Shown one piece after another: positions 26,119-34,913 of a DNA stretch of 64,000 bases (its first letter is position 1; the number at the start of each line of letters is the position of its first letter). The DNA lies in assembly GCA_041483135.1 (NCBI GenBank), contig JBGPFE010000017.1:1-64000 (forward strand), written 5' to 3'. Position numbers and translations under genes: made by a program. The DNA is from PALSA-1004 sp041483135. GTDB lineage: Bacteria > Pseudomonadota > Gammaproteobacteria > Burkholderiales > SG8-41. Under the pieces are notes generated by a model. That model saw only the letters and a list, made by a program, of their open reading frames with translations. It was not told the origin of the DNA and did no database searches.

Positions 26119-27441
26119 ATGAAATGCGCGGTAGTCACGCCGATCGGGCCCGGGCATGAATTGTTTGCTTTGGACGCGGCGGAATCGGTAAAAAAGGCCT
26201 GCGCGAACTCGCTGGGCCAGTTCGACAGCATTGCATTCATCGAAGTCGACGATACGCGCGGCGAGCTGGGACGCTCGGCTGCGCGCAACCGGGGCATTCA
26301 ACTGGCCAATGAAGCCGGCGCCGATTGGATATTTTTTCTTGACGCCGACGACGTGCTCGACCCGAACGCATTCGCTAATGTGACCCCATACCTAAACCGC
26401 CACGATGCGGTATGGGGCGCGATTTACGAACTCACCGAAGACGAGCAGGGCGGCGTCATCCGCCCCGACCAGTTGATGGAGATCTCGAGCCTCACGCAAT
26501 TACTCGGCAACGATCCCTGGATCACGCTGCAGATCGGGCATTTCGTGAAAACGGATATTGCGCTGGCGGTGCAATTTAACCCGCAGATGGATTCCGGAGA
26601 GGATTTCGACTACTACCTGCGGATGTGGTCGCGGTACAATTGCATCAAAATACCGCTGCCGTTCTTTTATAACCGGCGCAATACGCATGCCGAAGGGCCC
26701 CGCGCAACGACCGATCGCGAATGGCGGACCGCGGTCCAGCGCATGATTTGCGAGAAATGCATAGCAACGGATTTTCATGCGGATTTCGAGTATCACGACG
26801 AACCATTCCGCTTTTACGTTTTCAATCCATTCGATGTGATCCAGCGGTATTATCTGAAAGGGCGGTTTTTCGAGCTGGAAGAACTGACTTATCTCGAGAC
26901 CTGGATCGCGCCGGACGCAAATATCGTTGAAGTCGGTGCCTATGTCGGCAACCACGTGGTTTACTATTCGCGGTTCATGCGGCCGCGCAGTATCACGGTG
27001 CTTGAGCCCAATCCTGAGACGATCGGTCTTTTGCGCCGCAATCTCGAGGCTAACGCGGTATCCAACGCCGATCTGTCGTGGTTGGGAATTGCGGCGGGAG
27101 ACGTCGAGGCGTATTACGAACTGGTATGCGATAGTATCGGCAATCGCGGCGCCGCGCGTCTCGTGCGCGCTCCGGCCGGGGAGGTCAAATCTGCGCCTCT
27201 CGATGCTTTGGTCAAGCACCGGGTCGATTTCATTAAAATCGACGTTGAAGGCATGGAGCTCGGGGTTCTCGCCGGCGCGCAACGCATCATCGCCGAGTCG
27301 CGGCCGAAAATCATGATTGAGGTATTCAGGGATCACGTCCCGGAGTTCGGGCAATGGCTGGATCGCAACAAGTACCGTGTCGCGCGCGCATTTGAATACG
27401 TGGGCGCTGTAAACTTCATGGTCGAGCCGGCCAATGGGTGA
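26119..27441 (+). CDS. Bifunctional GT2 glycosyltransferase-FkbM methyltransferase
   Basis: 440 aa from ATG at 26119. Residues 1-210 are a GT-A (GT2) domain: MKCAVVTPIGPGH, RGELGRSAARNRG, WIFFLDADDVLDPNAF (the DxD-type motif), and MDSGEDFDYYLRM as the likely catalytic-base segment. Residues about 260-440 are an FkbM methyltransferase: IVEVGAYVGNHVVYYS, VLEPNPET, FIKIDVEGMELGVLAGAQR. A single chain could add and then methylate a sugar. A 242-bp gap upstream suggests a separate transcription start. Confidence 0.85.
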   Translation: MKCAVVTPIGPGHELFALDAAESVKKACANSLGQFDSIAFIEVDDTRGELGRSAARNRGIQLANEAGADWIFFLDADDVLDPNAFANVTPYLNRHDAVWGAIYELTEDEQGGVIRPDQLMEISSLTQLLGNDPWITLQIGHFVKTDIALAVQFNPQMDSGEDFDYYLRMWSRYNCIKIPLPFFYNRRNTHAEGPRATTDREWRTAVQRMICEKCIATDFHADFEYHDEPFRFYVFNPFDVIQRYYLKGRFFELEELTYLETWIAPDANIVEVGAYVGNHVVYYSRFMRPRSITVLEPNPETIGLLRRNLEANAVSNADLSWLGIAAGDVEAYYELVCDSIGNRGAARLVRAPAGEVKSAPLDALVKHRVDFIKIDVEGMELGVLAGAQRIIAESRPKIMIEVFRDHVPEFGQWLDRNKYRVARAFEYVGAVNFMVEPANG

Positions 27442-27539
27442 TGCGGGTAGCGGGAGGCGAAGCGTGGCAAGGATTTTGTACGGGGTTGCGCACGGCTGGA
27501 GCCTAGAGTTGTTGATAGGGTGGACCAGGATCGATTCGA

Positions 27540-28190
27540 ATGAGCTATAGCCGCGACCATCCGAGCGCGAAGTATCAAAGCATGATCGCGCTATATCGTG
27601 AACTGCATGCCAAGGGCGAGCGCAGGCTCGGCCTGCCGCCGGAGGCGACCTACCCCGGCGTGAGTCTGCTGCCGCATATCGGGCACATCAAGGATTTGAT
27701 CGTGCGCACCGGTGCCAGGACCATCCTCGACTACGGTTGCGGCAAAGGCCTCCAATACGAGCCGCAGAAAATCGCGGTCCCGGGGGAAGGCGAATGGGAC
27801 GGCGTCATCGAGTACTGGGACGTTGACGAAGTGCGATGTTACGACCCGTGTTATGAGCCTTACAGCAAATTGCCCGAAGGCAAATTCGACGGCGTGGTCT
27901 CGACCGACGTGCTCGAGCATTGCATCGAAGATGACATACCGTGGATTATCGCCGAAATGTTTTCATATGCTGATCGCTTCGTGTTCGCGAACGTCGCGTG
28001 CTATCCGGCCCTCACAACGTTGCCGAACGGTGAAAACGCGCATTGCACGGTGCGCCCGATCGGCTGGTGGCAGGAAATATTTGCTGCGGCGAGCAGAATC
28101 CATCCGCAGGTCCTCTGGAAACTGTACGTCGAGGAACACGCGCATAGCGGGCACGGTGACAGCGAAACCGGGCGCATCGCCGAGAGCTGA
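27540..28190 (+). CDS. Class I SAM-dependent methyltransferase (copy 2 of a pair)
   Basis: 216 aa, the same length as the gene at 18596 and clearly its paralogue. The SAM motif TILDYGCGKGLQYEP, VVSTDVLEHCIEDD and NVACYPALTTLPNGENAHCT are shared with it. It starts MSYSRDHPSAKY. The next TPR-glycosyltransferase gene begins 16 nt after its stop. The repeated linkage of this methyltransferase type to TPR-transferases suggests it acts on their product. Confidence 0.83.
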   Translation: MSYSRDHPSAKYQSMIALYRELHAKGERRLGLPPEATYPGVSLLPHIGHIKDLIVRTGARTILDYGCGKGLQYEPQKIAVPGEGEWDGVIEYWDVDEVRCYDPCYEPYSKLPEGKFDGVVSTDVLEHCIEDDIPWIIAEMFSYADRFVFANVACYPALTTLPNGENAHCTVRPIGWWQEIFAAASRIHPQVLWKLYVEEHAHSGHGDSETGRIAES

Positions 28191-28206
28191 AGGCAGGCCG
28201 GTTGCC

Positions 28207-29991
28207 ATGGGTTTCCGTGACATCCTCAGACGCTGGCGCGAGCGCCCCGCAGCCGCCCGGGCAACACCGGACGCGGGCGTCGCCGCCGCAGATGCAACGG
28301 CGGCCGCGGAATTAAATCAACAGGGGATGCTGCTGCGGCAACGCGCGCAGTATGCGGAAGCGGAGCGCAGCCTGATGCGTGCCGTCGAGCTCAAGCATGA
28401 TTTCGCCGAAGCGCACTTGAATCTGGGGCTGACCTATCTGGACCAGGGCCATCTTGAAGACGCTGCGGACTGCTTTCAGCTTGCGGCTCATTTTGCACCG
28501 GGTCTCGTCGCGGCGCATATCGAGCTGGGCGCGGTGCTTGTGAAGCTCGGGCGTCTCGACGCGGCAGAGACCGCGTACCGTCAGGCGCTCGCGATCAATC
28601 CGGATTACGGCGAAACCTGGTTGCGCCTCGCCGATGTGCTCAAGGCGCGCGGCGATCTGGACGCTGCGATCGATGGTTACCGCGCCGCGGTTGCCCGCGA
28701 TCCGGCATTGGCCGACGCGCATTGCCAGCTCGGTTATGCGCTTTATAAGGCGGGACGATATAACGAGTCGCGCCCGTGTTTCGACGCTGCGCTCATGCTG
28801 CGCCCGGATTTTGCCGAAGCTCATCATAACCTGGGTTTGCTGCTACTCGAGACCGGCTACCCGGCTGAGGCGCTGCGCAGCTTCGAGCGAGCGCTCGCGA
28901 TACACCCTGACGCTGCAGAAATCCGTGCCTGCGTTGCGCACGCGCTGCGCGACCTCGGGCGCCTGGATGAAGCGCTGATGCATTACGAGGCAGCGCTCGC
29001 GCGGCAACCGGGATTCGCCGACGCTGTGATCAATCGCAGCTATGCGTTGCTGCTGCGCGAGGACTACGCCGCCGGTTGGGCTGAATACGAGCGCCGCTTC
29101 GATATCGGCGCGATGCCGCCGCGCGGCTTTCCGTTCGCGCCGTGGCGGGGCGAGCCGCTCGCCGGCAAGCGCATCCTGGTTTACGCCGAGCAGGGGCTGG
29201 GTGACGAAATCATGTTTGCCTCGTGCCTGCCCGATCTGTTGCGGGTCGCCGGGCACTGCGTAATCGAGTGCAACACGCGGCTCGCAAAGCTGTTCCGACG
29301 CTCATTTCCCCGCGCTCATGTACATGGTGCGGGCAAAGATGACGACCAGGGGTGGGTCACGGAGTTGCCGCCGCTGGACTGCCAGGTCGCGATCGGGTCG
29401 CTTCCATCGTACTTTCGGCGCTCACCCACCGATTTTCCACCGCACCGTGGCTATCTCGCAGCCGACGCGGCGCGAGTCGGCCACTGGCGCCGCGAGCTTG
29501 CCGCCGGTTCCGCGCTGCGGGTGGGCATTGCATGGCGCGGCGGCTCGCTGCGCTCACGGCAGTTCACGCGTTCGATCGCATTGCCGCAGTGGCTGCCATT
29601 GTTGCGGCAGCGCGGAGCGGCGTTTTACGCGCTGCAATATGGCGATACCGCGGCAGAACTCGCGCAGATGCATGCTCAACACGGTGTATCCGTCCGCCAT
29701 CTCGGAAACGCGAGCGACGATCTCGACGAACTCGCGGCAATCATCAGTGCGCTCGATCTCGTGGTCAGCGTCGACAACACGATCGCTCATCTCGCGGGTG
29801 CCCTGGGACAAACGGTGTGGACGCTGCTGCCGTTCAGCACCGAGTGGCGCTATCCGCGCAGCGGGGAGGCCATGCCCTGGTACCCTTCCGCACGCCTGTT
29901 CAGACAAATTCAACCGCTTGACTGGATGCCGGTGATGGAGCGCGCAGTCCATGCATTGCAAACGGATTTCGCGGCGTGCTCGATCGCTTGA
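28207..29991 (+). CDS. TPR protein with GT9-like glycosyltransferase domain, copy C
   Basis: 594 aa from ATG at 28207. The N terminus MGFRDILRRWRERPAA is short and basic and is followed by an Ala-rich linker. About eight TPRs run from 38 to 290. The GT-B-like domain has EQGLGDEIMFASCLPDLL, QVAIGSLPSYFRRS, RVGIAWRGGSLRSRQ and ends SVDNTIAHLAGALG...EWRY...MPWYPSARLFRQ. The Asp of the VDNT motif is kept. It overlaps the next gene by up to 16 nt. Confidence 0.8.
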   Translation: MGFRDILRRWRERPAAARATPDAGVAAADATAAAELNQQGMLLRQRAQYAEAERSLMRAVELKHDFAEAHLNLGLTYLDQGHLEDAADCFQLAAHFAPGLVAAHIELGAVLVKLGRLDAAETAYRQALAINPDYGETWLRLADVLKARGDLDAAIDGYRAAVARDPALADAHCQLGYALYKAGRYNESRPCFDAALMLRPDFAEAHHNLGLLLLETGYPAEALRSFERALAIHPDAAEIRACVAHALRDLGRLDEALMHYEAALARQPGFADAVINRSYALLLREDYAAGWAEYERRFDIGAMPPRGFPFAPWRGEPLAGKRILVYAEQGLGDEIMFASCLPDLLRVAGHCVIECNTRLAKLFRRSFPRAHVHGAGKDDDQGWVTELPPLDCQVAIGSLPSYFRRSPTDFPPHRGYLAADAARVGHWRRELAAGSALRVGIAWRGGSLRSRQFTRSIALPQWLPLLRQRGAAFYALQYGDTAAELAQMHAQHGVSVRHLGNASDDLDELAAIISALDLVVSVDNTIAHLAGALGQTVWTLLPFSTEWRYPRSGEAMPWYPSARLFRQIQPLDWMPVMERAVHALQTDFAACSIA

Positions 29992-31661
29992 TGCGCTGGT
30001 TAAGCCCGGCCCCGGCGCGGGACCCCACGACTGCGGGGGTCGAAGTGCCGGCGCCGGCGCATGCAGCGGCGGCTATTGCAGCCTATTCGCGAGGCGTCGA
30101 ATATTTCCGGCGCGGCGAGTTCGAGCTGGCGGCGCAGGCCTTCAAGCAGGCGCTCGAGCTCAAGCACAACCTGGCGGAGGCGCATTTTTATCTCGGCCTG
30201 ATATCCCGCAAGCAGTCACAGCTCGAAGACGCGAGTGACCGCCTGTTGCTGGCAACGGCTTTCAAGCCGGATTTCGCAGAGGCCTGGTTTTATCTTGGCG
30301 TCGTCGACCTCGGTTGCAAGCGATACGATGCGGCGCGCCGCAATTTCGAAACCGCCCTGCGGCTCAAGCCGGATTACGCCGAGGCGCACAACAGCTATGC
30401 GAAACTGTGCGAGGAGCTGGAACAAATCGGCGACGCTATTGCCCATATCAGAACGGCGCTGCAGCTCAAGCCCGACTTCGCGCTCGCTTATTGCAATCTG
30501 GCCCGCCTCACGCTGCGTGACTCGCTCGATGCCGATGCCGCGCTGCATTACGCGAGAACCGCGGTCAGCTTGCGGCCGCAGCTTGCTGAAGCACACAGTT
30601 GCCTCGCGCAGATCCTGCAATTCCAGTGCCGCTGCGAAGAAGCCGTCGCGGAATGCGGGATCGCGCTGGAGCTCGATCCCGCAGCCTCTCACACGCGCAT
30701 GATCCGGGCGCTTGCCGCGCTGATGCTCGGGGATTTTGCGGCGGGCTGGCGCGACTACGAGGAACGCAAAAAAGTTTACCCCATCTATGCGGTCAGGAAA
30801 TTCCCTTACCCGGAGTGGAACGGCACTCCGCTGTCGGGCCGGCGGCTGCTGGTCTACCATGAGCAGGGCCTCGGCGACGAAATCATGTTTGCCTCATGCC
30901 TGCCCGATTTGCTGGCGCTGGGCGGGCACTGCATCGTCGAGTGCTCGTCCAAACTCGAGCCGTTGTTTCGGCGCTCCTTTCCGGCGGCGACAGTCATCGC
31001 TGCCGATCAAACATCTCCCGACATGTCGTACCTGAACGCGCTGCCGCGCTGCGACTGGCAGGTAGCGGCGGGTTCCCTGCCCCGATATTTTCGGCGACAC
31101 CGGGACGACTTTCCCCGTTCCGCGGGTTATCTGGTCGCCGCTGCCGACCGGATAGACCACTGGCGCGCGCGGTTGCAGCGGCTGGGCCCGGCGTCTAAAG
31201 TGGGTTTGTCGTGGCGCGGCGGTGCTCTGCATACCAACCAGCCGAATCGCTCAATTGACCTGGAACGATTGGCGCCGCTGCTGAAAATGCCGGGTTGCGA
31301 ATTTGTCAGCCTGCAATACGGCGATTGCCGTGCCGAACTCGATGGCCTGCATGAGCGACTGGGCGTGCGCGTGCAACATTGGGCGGAGGCGATCGAAGAC
31401 TATGCCGAGACGGCAGCGTTGGTGAGTGCGCTCGATCTGATAATAACCGTCGACACTTCGGCCGCCCATTTGAGCGGCGCACTGGGCCGGCCGACCTGGG
31501 TGTTGGTGCCGGCGAACGCGGAATGGCGCTACATGGTGACGGGCGACCGTATGCCGTGGTATCCGACGATGCGTTTGTTCCGTCGCGCCCACGGCGCCGG
31601 CTGGGAGCCGGTGATCGAACGCGTAGCAGCCGAACTTGCCGGCATTGCGCGCCGAACGTGA
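29976..31661 (+). CDS. TPR protein with GT9-like glycosyltransferase domain, copy D
   Basis: 561 aa with GTG at 29976, inside the end of copy C. The ATG at 29991 (TGATG overlap) is the alternative and would remove five residues. GTG is preferred because it restores the N-terminal segment MLDRLMRWLSPAP seen in the other copies. About six TPRs are followed by the GT-B-like domain with EQGLGDEIMFASCLPDLL, VGLSWRGGALHT and TVDTSAAHLSGALG...EWRY...MPWYPTMRLFRR. The Asp of VDTS is kept. Confidence 0.78.
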   Translation: MLDRLMRWLSPAPARDPTTAGVEVPAPAHAAAAIAAYSRGVEYFRRGEFELAAQAFKQALELKHNLAEAHFYLGLISRKQSQLEDASDRLLLATAFKPDFAEAWFYLGVVDLGCKRYDAARRNFETALRLKPDYAEAHNSYAKLCEELEQIGDAIAHIRTALQLKPDFALAYCNLARLTLRDSLDADAALHYARTAVSLRPQLAEAHSCLAQILQFQCRCEEAVAECGIALELDPAASHTRMIRALAALMLGDFAAGWRDYEERKKVYPIYAVRKFPYPEWNGTPLSGRRLLVYHEQGLGDEIMFASCLPDLLALGGHCIVECSSKLEPLFRRSFPAATVIAADQTSPDMSYLNALPRCDWQVAAGSLPRYFRRHRDDFPRSAGYLVAAADRIDHWRARLQRLGPASKVGLSWRGGALHTNQPNRSIDLERLAPLLKMPGCEFVSLQYGDCRAELDGLHERLGVRVQHWAEAIEDYAETAALVSALDLIITVDTSAAHLSGALGRPTWVLVPANAEWRYMVTGDRMPWYPTMRLFRRAHGAGWEPVIERVAAELAGIARRT

Positions 31662-31700
31662 GGGTGCGTTGGTGAATCCATTGGCGCAAGGGGCCGCGGC

Positions 31701-33305
31701 ATGAGCCTCGGCGAGTGGCTCACGGCGCTGCTGCGTCGCGTTGGCGCGGGCCGACAGCCTGCTCCGGCTGCCGTCGAGGCGTTGCCGGTATTGCTGCCGG
31801 ACGAAGAAAAAGACCGCACCGCGAGCGCCGCTTTTGATGCGGGTAAAGCGGCGTTCCGGGCCAAAGACTATGCCACGGCGATCGATTGCTTCAAAACGGT
31901 GATCGAGCTGCGGTACGACGATGCGGATGCCCACAATTATCTTGGCCTAAGCCATCTTGAGCAGGGCGCCCATGAAGACGCCGCCGACTGTTTTTTGCTC
32001 GCGATCCATTACCGCCCGCAGTTTCCGCAAGCGTTCTATAACATGGCGCTGGCCGCGCACCGGCGCGGGGATCTTGCGCAAGCTGTTACCTGCCTCGAAC
32101 AGGCAATCAGTCTGAAACCGGATTTTGCCGGCGCCTACAGCACCCTTGGCTACTTACTGAGCCACCAACTCGGTGACTTTGCACGCGGCGCCGAGCACAT
32201 CAGGACGGCGTTGCGGCTGAGCCCGACCGATCCCGATGTGCTTTGCAACTACGGCATGGTGCTCACGCAGGAAGGACGGCCGGAGGAAGCGCTCGCGATT
32301 TGCGACCAGCTTCTTGCCGCCCATCCGGATATGCACGAGGCGCGCCTGAACCGCGCGCTGGCCGCGCTCAAGCTGGGTCGTTTTGCCGAGGCGTGGCCCG
32401 ATTACGAGGCGCGCAAGCTTGCGCGCGGCAATTACATGCCCCGCGCGCTGCCGCTTCCAGAGTGGCGGGGGCAGCTGCTGCGCGACAAAAAGCTGCTGGT
32501 TTATGCCGAACAGGGTCTCGGCGACCAGATCATGTTCGCTTCCTGCCTGCCCGACTTGCTGCCGCAGGTTGGCGGTTGCGTGGTGGAGTGCACGCCGCCG
32601 CTGGTGCCGATTTTCAGGCGCTCCTTCCCGACCGCGCGGATAGAGTCCCAGGCGCAAGGTGATGCCAGACTGGCCAGCCTGGTGCAATCCGCGCGCTTTG
32701 ATTATCAAGTTGCGATCGGCAGCCTGGCCGGATATTTCCGCAGGGACCGGGCCGAGTTTCCGCTGCACGCGGGCTACCTGCATGCGGATGCTGCGCGGGT
32801 TGCTTACTGGCAAGATCGCCTGAGCGCATTGGGCCCGGGCCTGAAAGTCGGAATCTCGTGGTTCGGCGGGGCAGCCTCAACCCGTCGCGATACCCGCTCG
32901 ATGCACTTGCAGGATTGGCTGCCGCTGCTGGCGCAACCCGCGTGTTGTTTTGTCAGCGTGCAATACGGCAAAGTGAATAGTGAGCTGGCAACGTTGTCAC
33001 GCGCGCACCGGGTTAAAATTCACGCATGGGGTGAAGCAATTGACGACTACGACGAAACGGCGGCGCTGGTGACGGCGCTCGATCTGGTGATCTCGGTTCA
33101 AACTGCGATCGTGCATCTGGCGGGGGCGCTCGGCAAACCCGCCTGGGTCATGCTGCCGGCGGCGTCCGAATGGCGTTATCTGGAGCGCGGCGATACGATG
33201 CCATGGTATCCGAGCGTGCGTCTGCTGCGCCAGCCGCGACTCGGCGACTGGCAACCGGTCATCGCACGCGTCGCGCAGGACCTCGCACAATACGCAAGGC
33301 GCTAA
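31701..33305 (+). CDS. TPR protein with GT9-like glycosyltransferase domain, copy E
   Basis: 534 aa. The N terminus MSLGEWLTALLRRVGAGR is amphipathic and basic. About five TPRs precede the C-terminal domain with EQGLGDQIMFASCLPDLL, VGISWFGGAASTRR and SVQTAIVHLAGALG...EWRY...MPWYPSVRLLRQ. Gln replaces the Asp of the VDNT motif and GDQ replaces GDE, so catalysis may differ. The next gene starts 2 nt after its stop. Confidence 0.78.
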   Translation: MSLGEWLTALLRRVGAGRQPAPAAVEALPVLLPDEEKDRTASAAFDAGKAAFRAKDYATAIDCFKTVIELRYDDADAHNYLGLSHLEQGAHEDAADCFLLAIHYRPQFPQAFYNMALAAHRRGDLAQAVTCLEQAISLKPDFAGAYSTLGYLLSHQLGDFARGAEHIRTALRLSPTDPDVLCNYGMVLTQEGRPEEALAICDQLLAAHPDMHEARLNRALAALKLGRFAEAWPDYEARKLARGNYMPRALPLPEWRGQLLRDKKLLVYAEQGLGDQIMFASCLPDLLPQVGGCVVECTPPLVPIFRRSFPTARIESQAQGDARLASLVQSARFDYQVAIGSLAGYFRRDRAEFPLHAGYLHADAARVAYWQDRLSALGPGLKVGISWFGGAASTRRDTRSMHLQDWLPLLAQPACCFVSVQYGKVNSELATLSRAHRVKIHAWGEAIDDYDETAALVTALDLVISVQTAIVHLAGALGKPAWVMLPAASEWRYLERGDTMPWYPSVRLLRQPRLGDWQPVIARVAQDLAQYARR

Positions 33306-33307
33306 GC

Positions 33308-34867
33308 GTGCTCTGGACAGTCATAAAGCGCATCACCCGCGAAGCATTGCGCGCCCCGGATGGAGACTTGCGTGATGGCGCGTTAAAAGCGGGTATCGCA
33401 TGTTTGAATGCCGGTAAGCTTGATGACGCGCGACGGCATTTCAGTGAGGCGCTTGCCGCGGCGCCCGGGAATTTCGATGCATTATTCCATCTGGGGTTGA
33501 CCGAAGCGCGTAGCGGGCACCTGGATGCCGCGCAGCAGTTGCTGGAAGCGGCGCGCGCGCGGCGTGACGACGCGGGCGTGCACAACGCGCTCGGCAATAT
33601 CCATCGCTTGCGCGGGCAGTTGGATGCGGCGGTGGCGGGCTACCGACGGGCATTAGAATTGGACGGCGAGCATATCGCCGCTCTCGTGAATCTCGGTCTC
33701 TCGTTGCGCGATCAGGGTGATCCTGAACAGGCGCTGCCCATTCTCGAGCACGCGCTGCGGCTTGCGCCTGATCATGTTGACGCGCTATTCAACACGGCGC
33801 TTGCATCGATCGATACCGGCGCGAGCGAAGCCGCCTACGTCCTGCTCGGACGGGTGCTCGAGCTCGATGCAGATCATGCCGAAGCTCACACGCAGCGCGG
33901 ATTTCTGCTTCTCAGGCGCGGCGATTTCGCCGCAGGGTGGCGCGAATATGCGTGGCGTATGCGCGCCCCTGACTGGGGCGCCCAAGCGCAATACTCGTAT
34001 CCGCATTGGCAGGGTGAGTCATTGTCCGGGAAAAGCGTGTTGGTGAGGGCGGAGCAGGGATTAGGCGATCAGATCATGTTCGCGTCATGTCTGCCGGAGG
34101 TGCTGTCTCAAGCGCGGCATACTGTTATCGAATGTGACCCGCGGCTTGCCGGATTGTTCGCGCGATCCTTCCCTGCCGCCGCAGTTTACCGCTATCGCGT
34201 GAGCGGCGAGCCCGACTGGCTGCCGGAACAGGCACCGGATTTCCAGGTCCATGGCGGCAGCCTGCCGGGCGTTCTGCGTAATCGCACCGCAGACTTTCCG
34301 CGTCACAGGGGTTACCTCGTGCCCGATCCTGCGCGCGTTGCCGCATGGCGTGCACGGCTTGCCGCACTCGGCCCCGGACTCAATATCGGCATCGCCTGGC
34401 GCGGCGGCACACCGCGCACGCGCCAGGCGGCGCGCTCGCTTACGCTCGATACGCTGTTGCCTATCCTGTCGCTGCCGCAAGCGAATTTCGTATCGCTGCA
34501 ATACGATCCGAGCAGCGATGAGATCACAACTCAACGCGTGCGCCACGGCGTCACGATCCACGAATGGCCGCAGAAAATTGCCGATATGGACGAAACGGCG
34601 GCGTTGGTCGCGAGCCTGGATCTCGTGATCACGGTGTGCACGACGGTTGCCCATATGAGCGGCGCGCTTGCTAAAACAGCATGGGTTATGGTACCTGTGG
34701 TCGCGGAATGGCGTTATCTCGAGCGCGGCGTGACGATACCGTGGTATCCGGCGCTGCGTCTGTTCCGCCAGCAGCGGCGCGGTGAGTGGAGCGACGTGAT
34801 AGCGGCAGTGCACGCGGAGCTGCAAGATTGGGCCGGCACGCCCGGCGCCAGGACGCGAGACGCGTAG
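33308..34867 (+). CDS. TPR protein with GT9-like glycosyltransferase domain, copy F
   Basis: 519 aa from GTG at 33308, 2 nt after copy E. The frame is open further upstream but overlaps the previous gene. The N terminus is VLWTVIKRITREALR, a short hydrophobic/basic helix. About five TPRs precede EQGLGDQIMFASCLPEVL, IGIAWRGGTPRTRQ and TVCTTVAHMSGALA...EWRY...IPWYPALRLFRQ. The motif Asp is replaced by Cys, as in copy A, and GDQ is shared with copy E. This suggests E and F are the closest pair or have changed in parallel. Confidence 0.78.
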   Translation: MLWTVIKRITREALRAPDGDLRDGALKAGIACLNAGKLDDARRHFSEALAAAPGNFDALFHLGLTEARSGHLDAAQQLLEAARARRDDAGVHNALGNIHRLRGQLDAAVAGYRRALELDGEHIAALVNLGLSLRDQGDPEQALPILEHALRLAPDHVDALFNTALASIDTGASEAAYVLLGRVLELDADHAEAHTQRGFLLLRRGDFAAGWREYAWRMRAPDWGAQAQYSYPHWQGESLSGKSVLVRAEQGLGDQIMFASCLPEVLSQARHTVIECDPRLAGLFARSFPAAAVYRYRVSGEPDWLPEQAPDFQVHGGSLPGVLRNRTADFPRHRGYLVPDPARVAAWRARLAALGPGLNIGIAWRGGTPRTRQAARSLTLDTLLPILSLPQANFVSLQYDPSSDEITTQRVRHGVTIHEWPQKIADMDETAALVASLDLVITVCTTVAHMSGALAKTAWVMVPVVAEWRYLERGVTIPWYPALRLFRQQRRGEWSDVIAAVHAELQDWAGTPGARTRDA

Positions 34868-34913
34868 TGATCAGGTCAGGCATTCGCGTGCCGATTCATG
34901 TACGAGGGGGCAC

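Noticed and set aside
27712..28206. Upstream extension of the copy C transferase frame
   Set aside because: It overlaps the methyltransferase gene in another frame and encodes Ser/Arg-rich nonsense; the ATG at 28207 gives the expected N terminus.
33170..33307. Upstream extension of the copy F frame
   Set aside because: It lies inside copy E. The GTG at 33308 follows the copy E stop directly and gives the shared N-terminal segment.
16802..34867. Capsule or O-antigen biosynthesis cluster
   Set aside because: Flippase, polymerase, chain-length, initiating transferase and sugar-nucleotide genes are all missing, and the transferases carry TPR domains that bind proteins.
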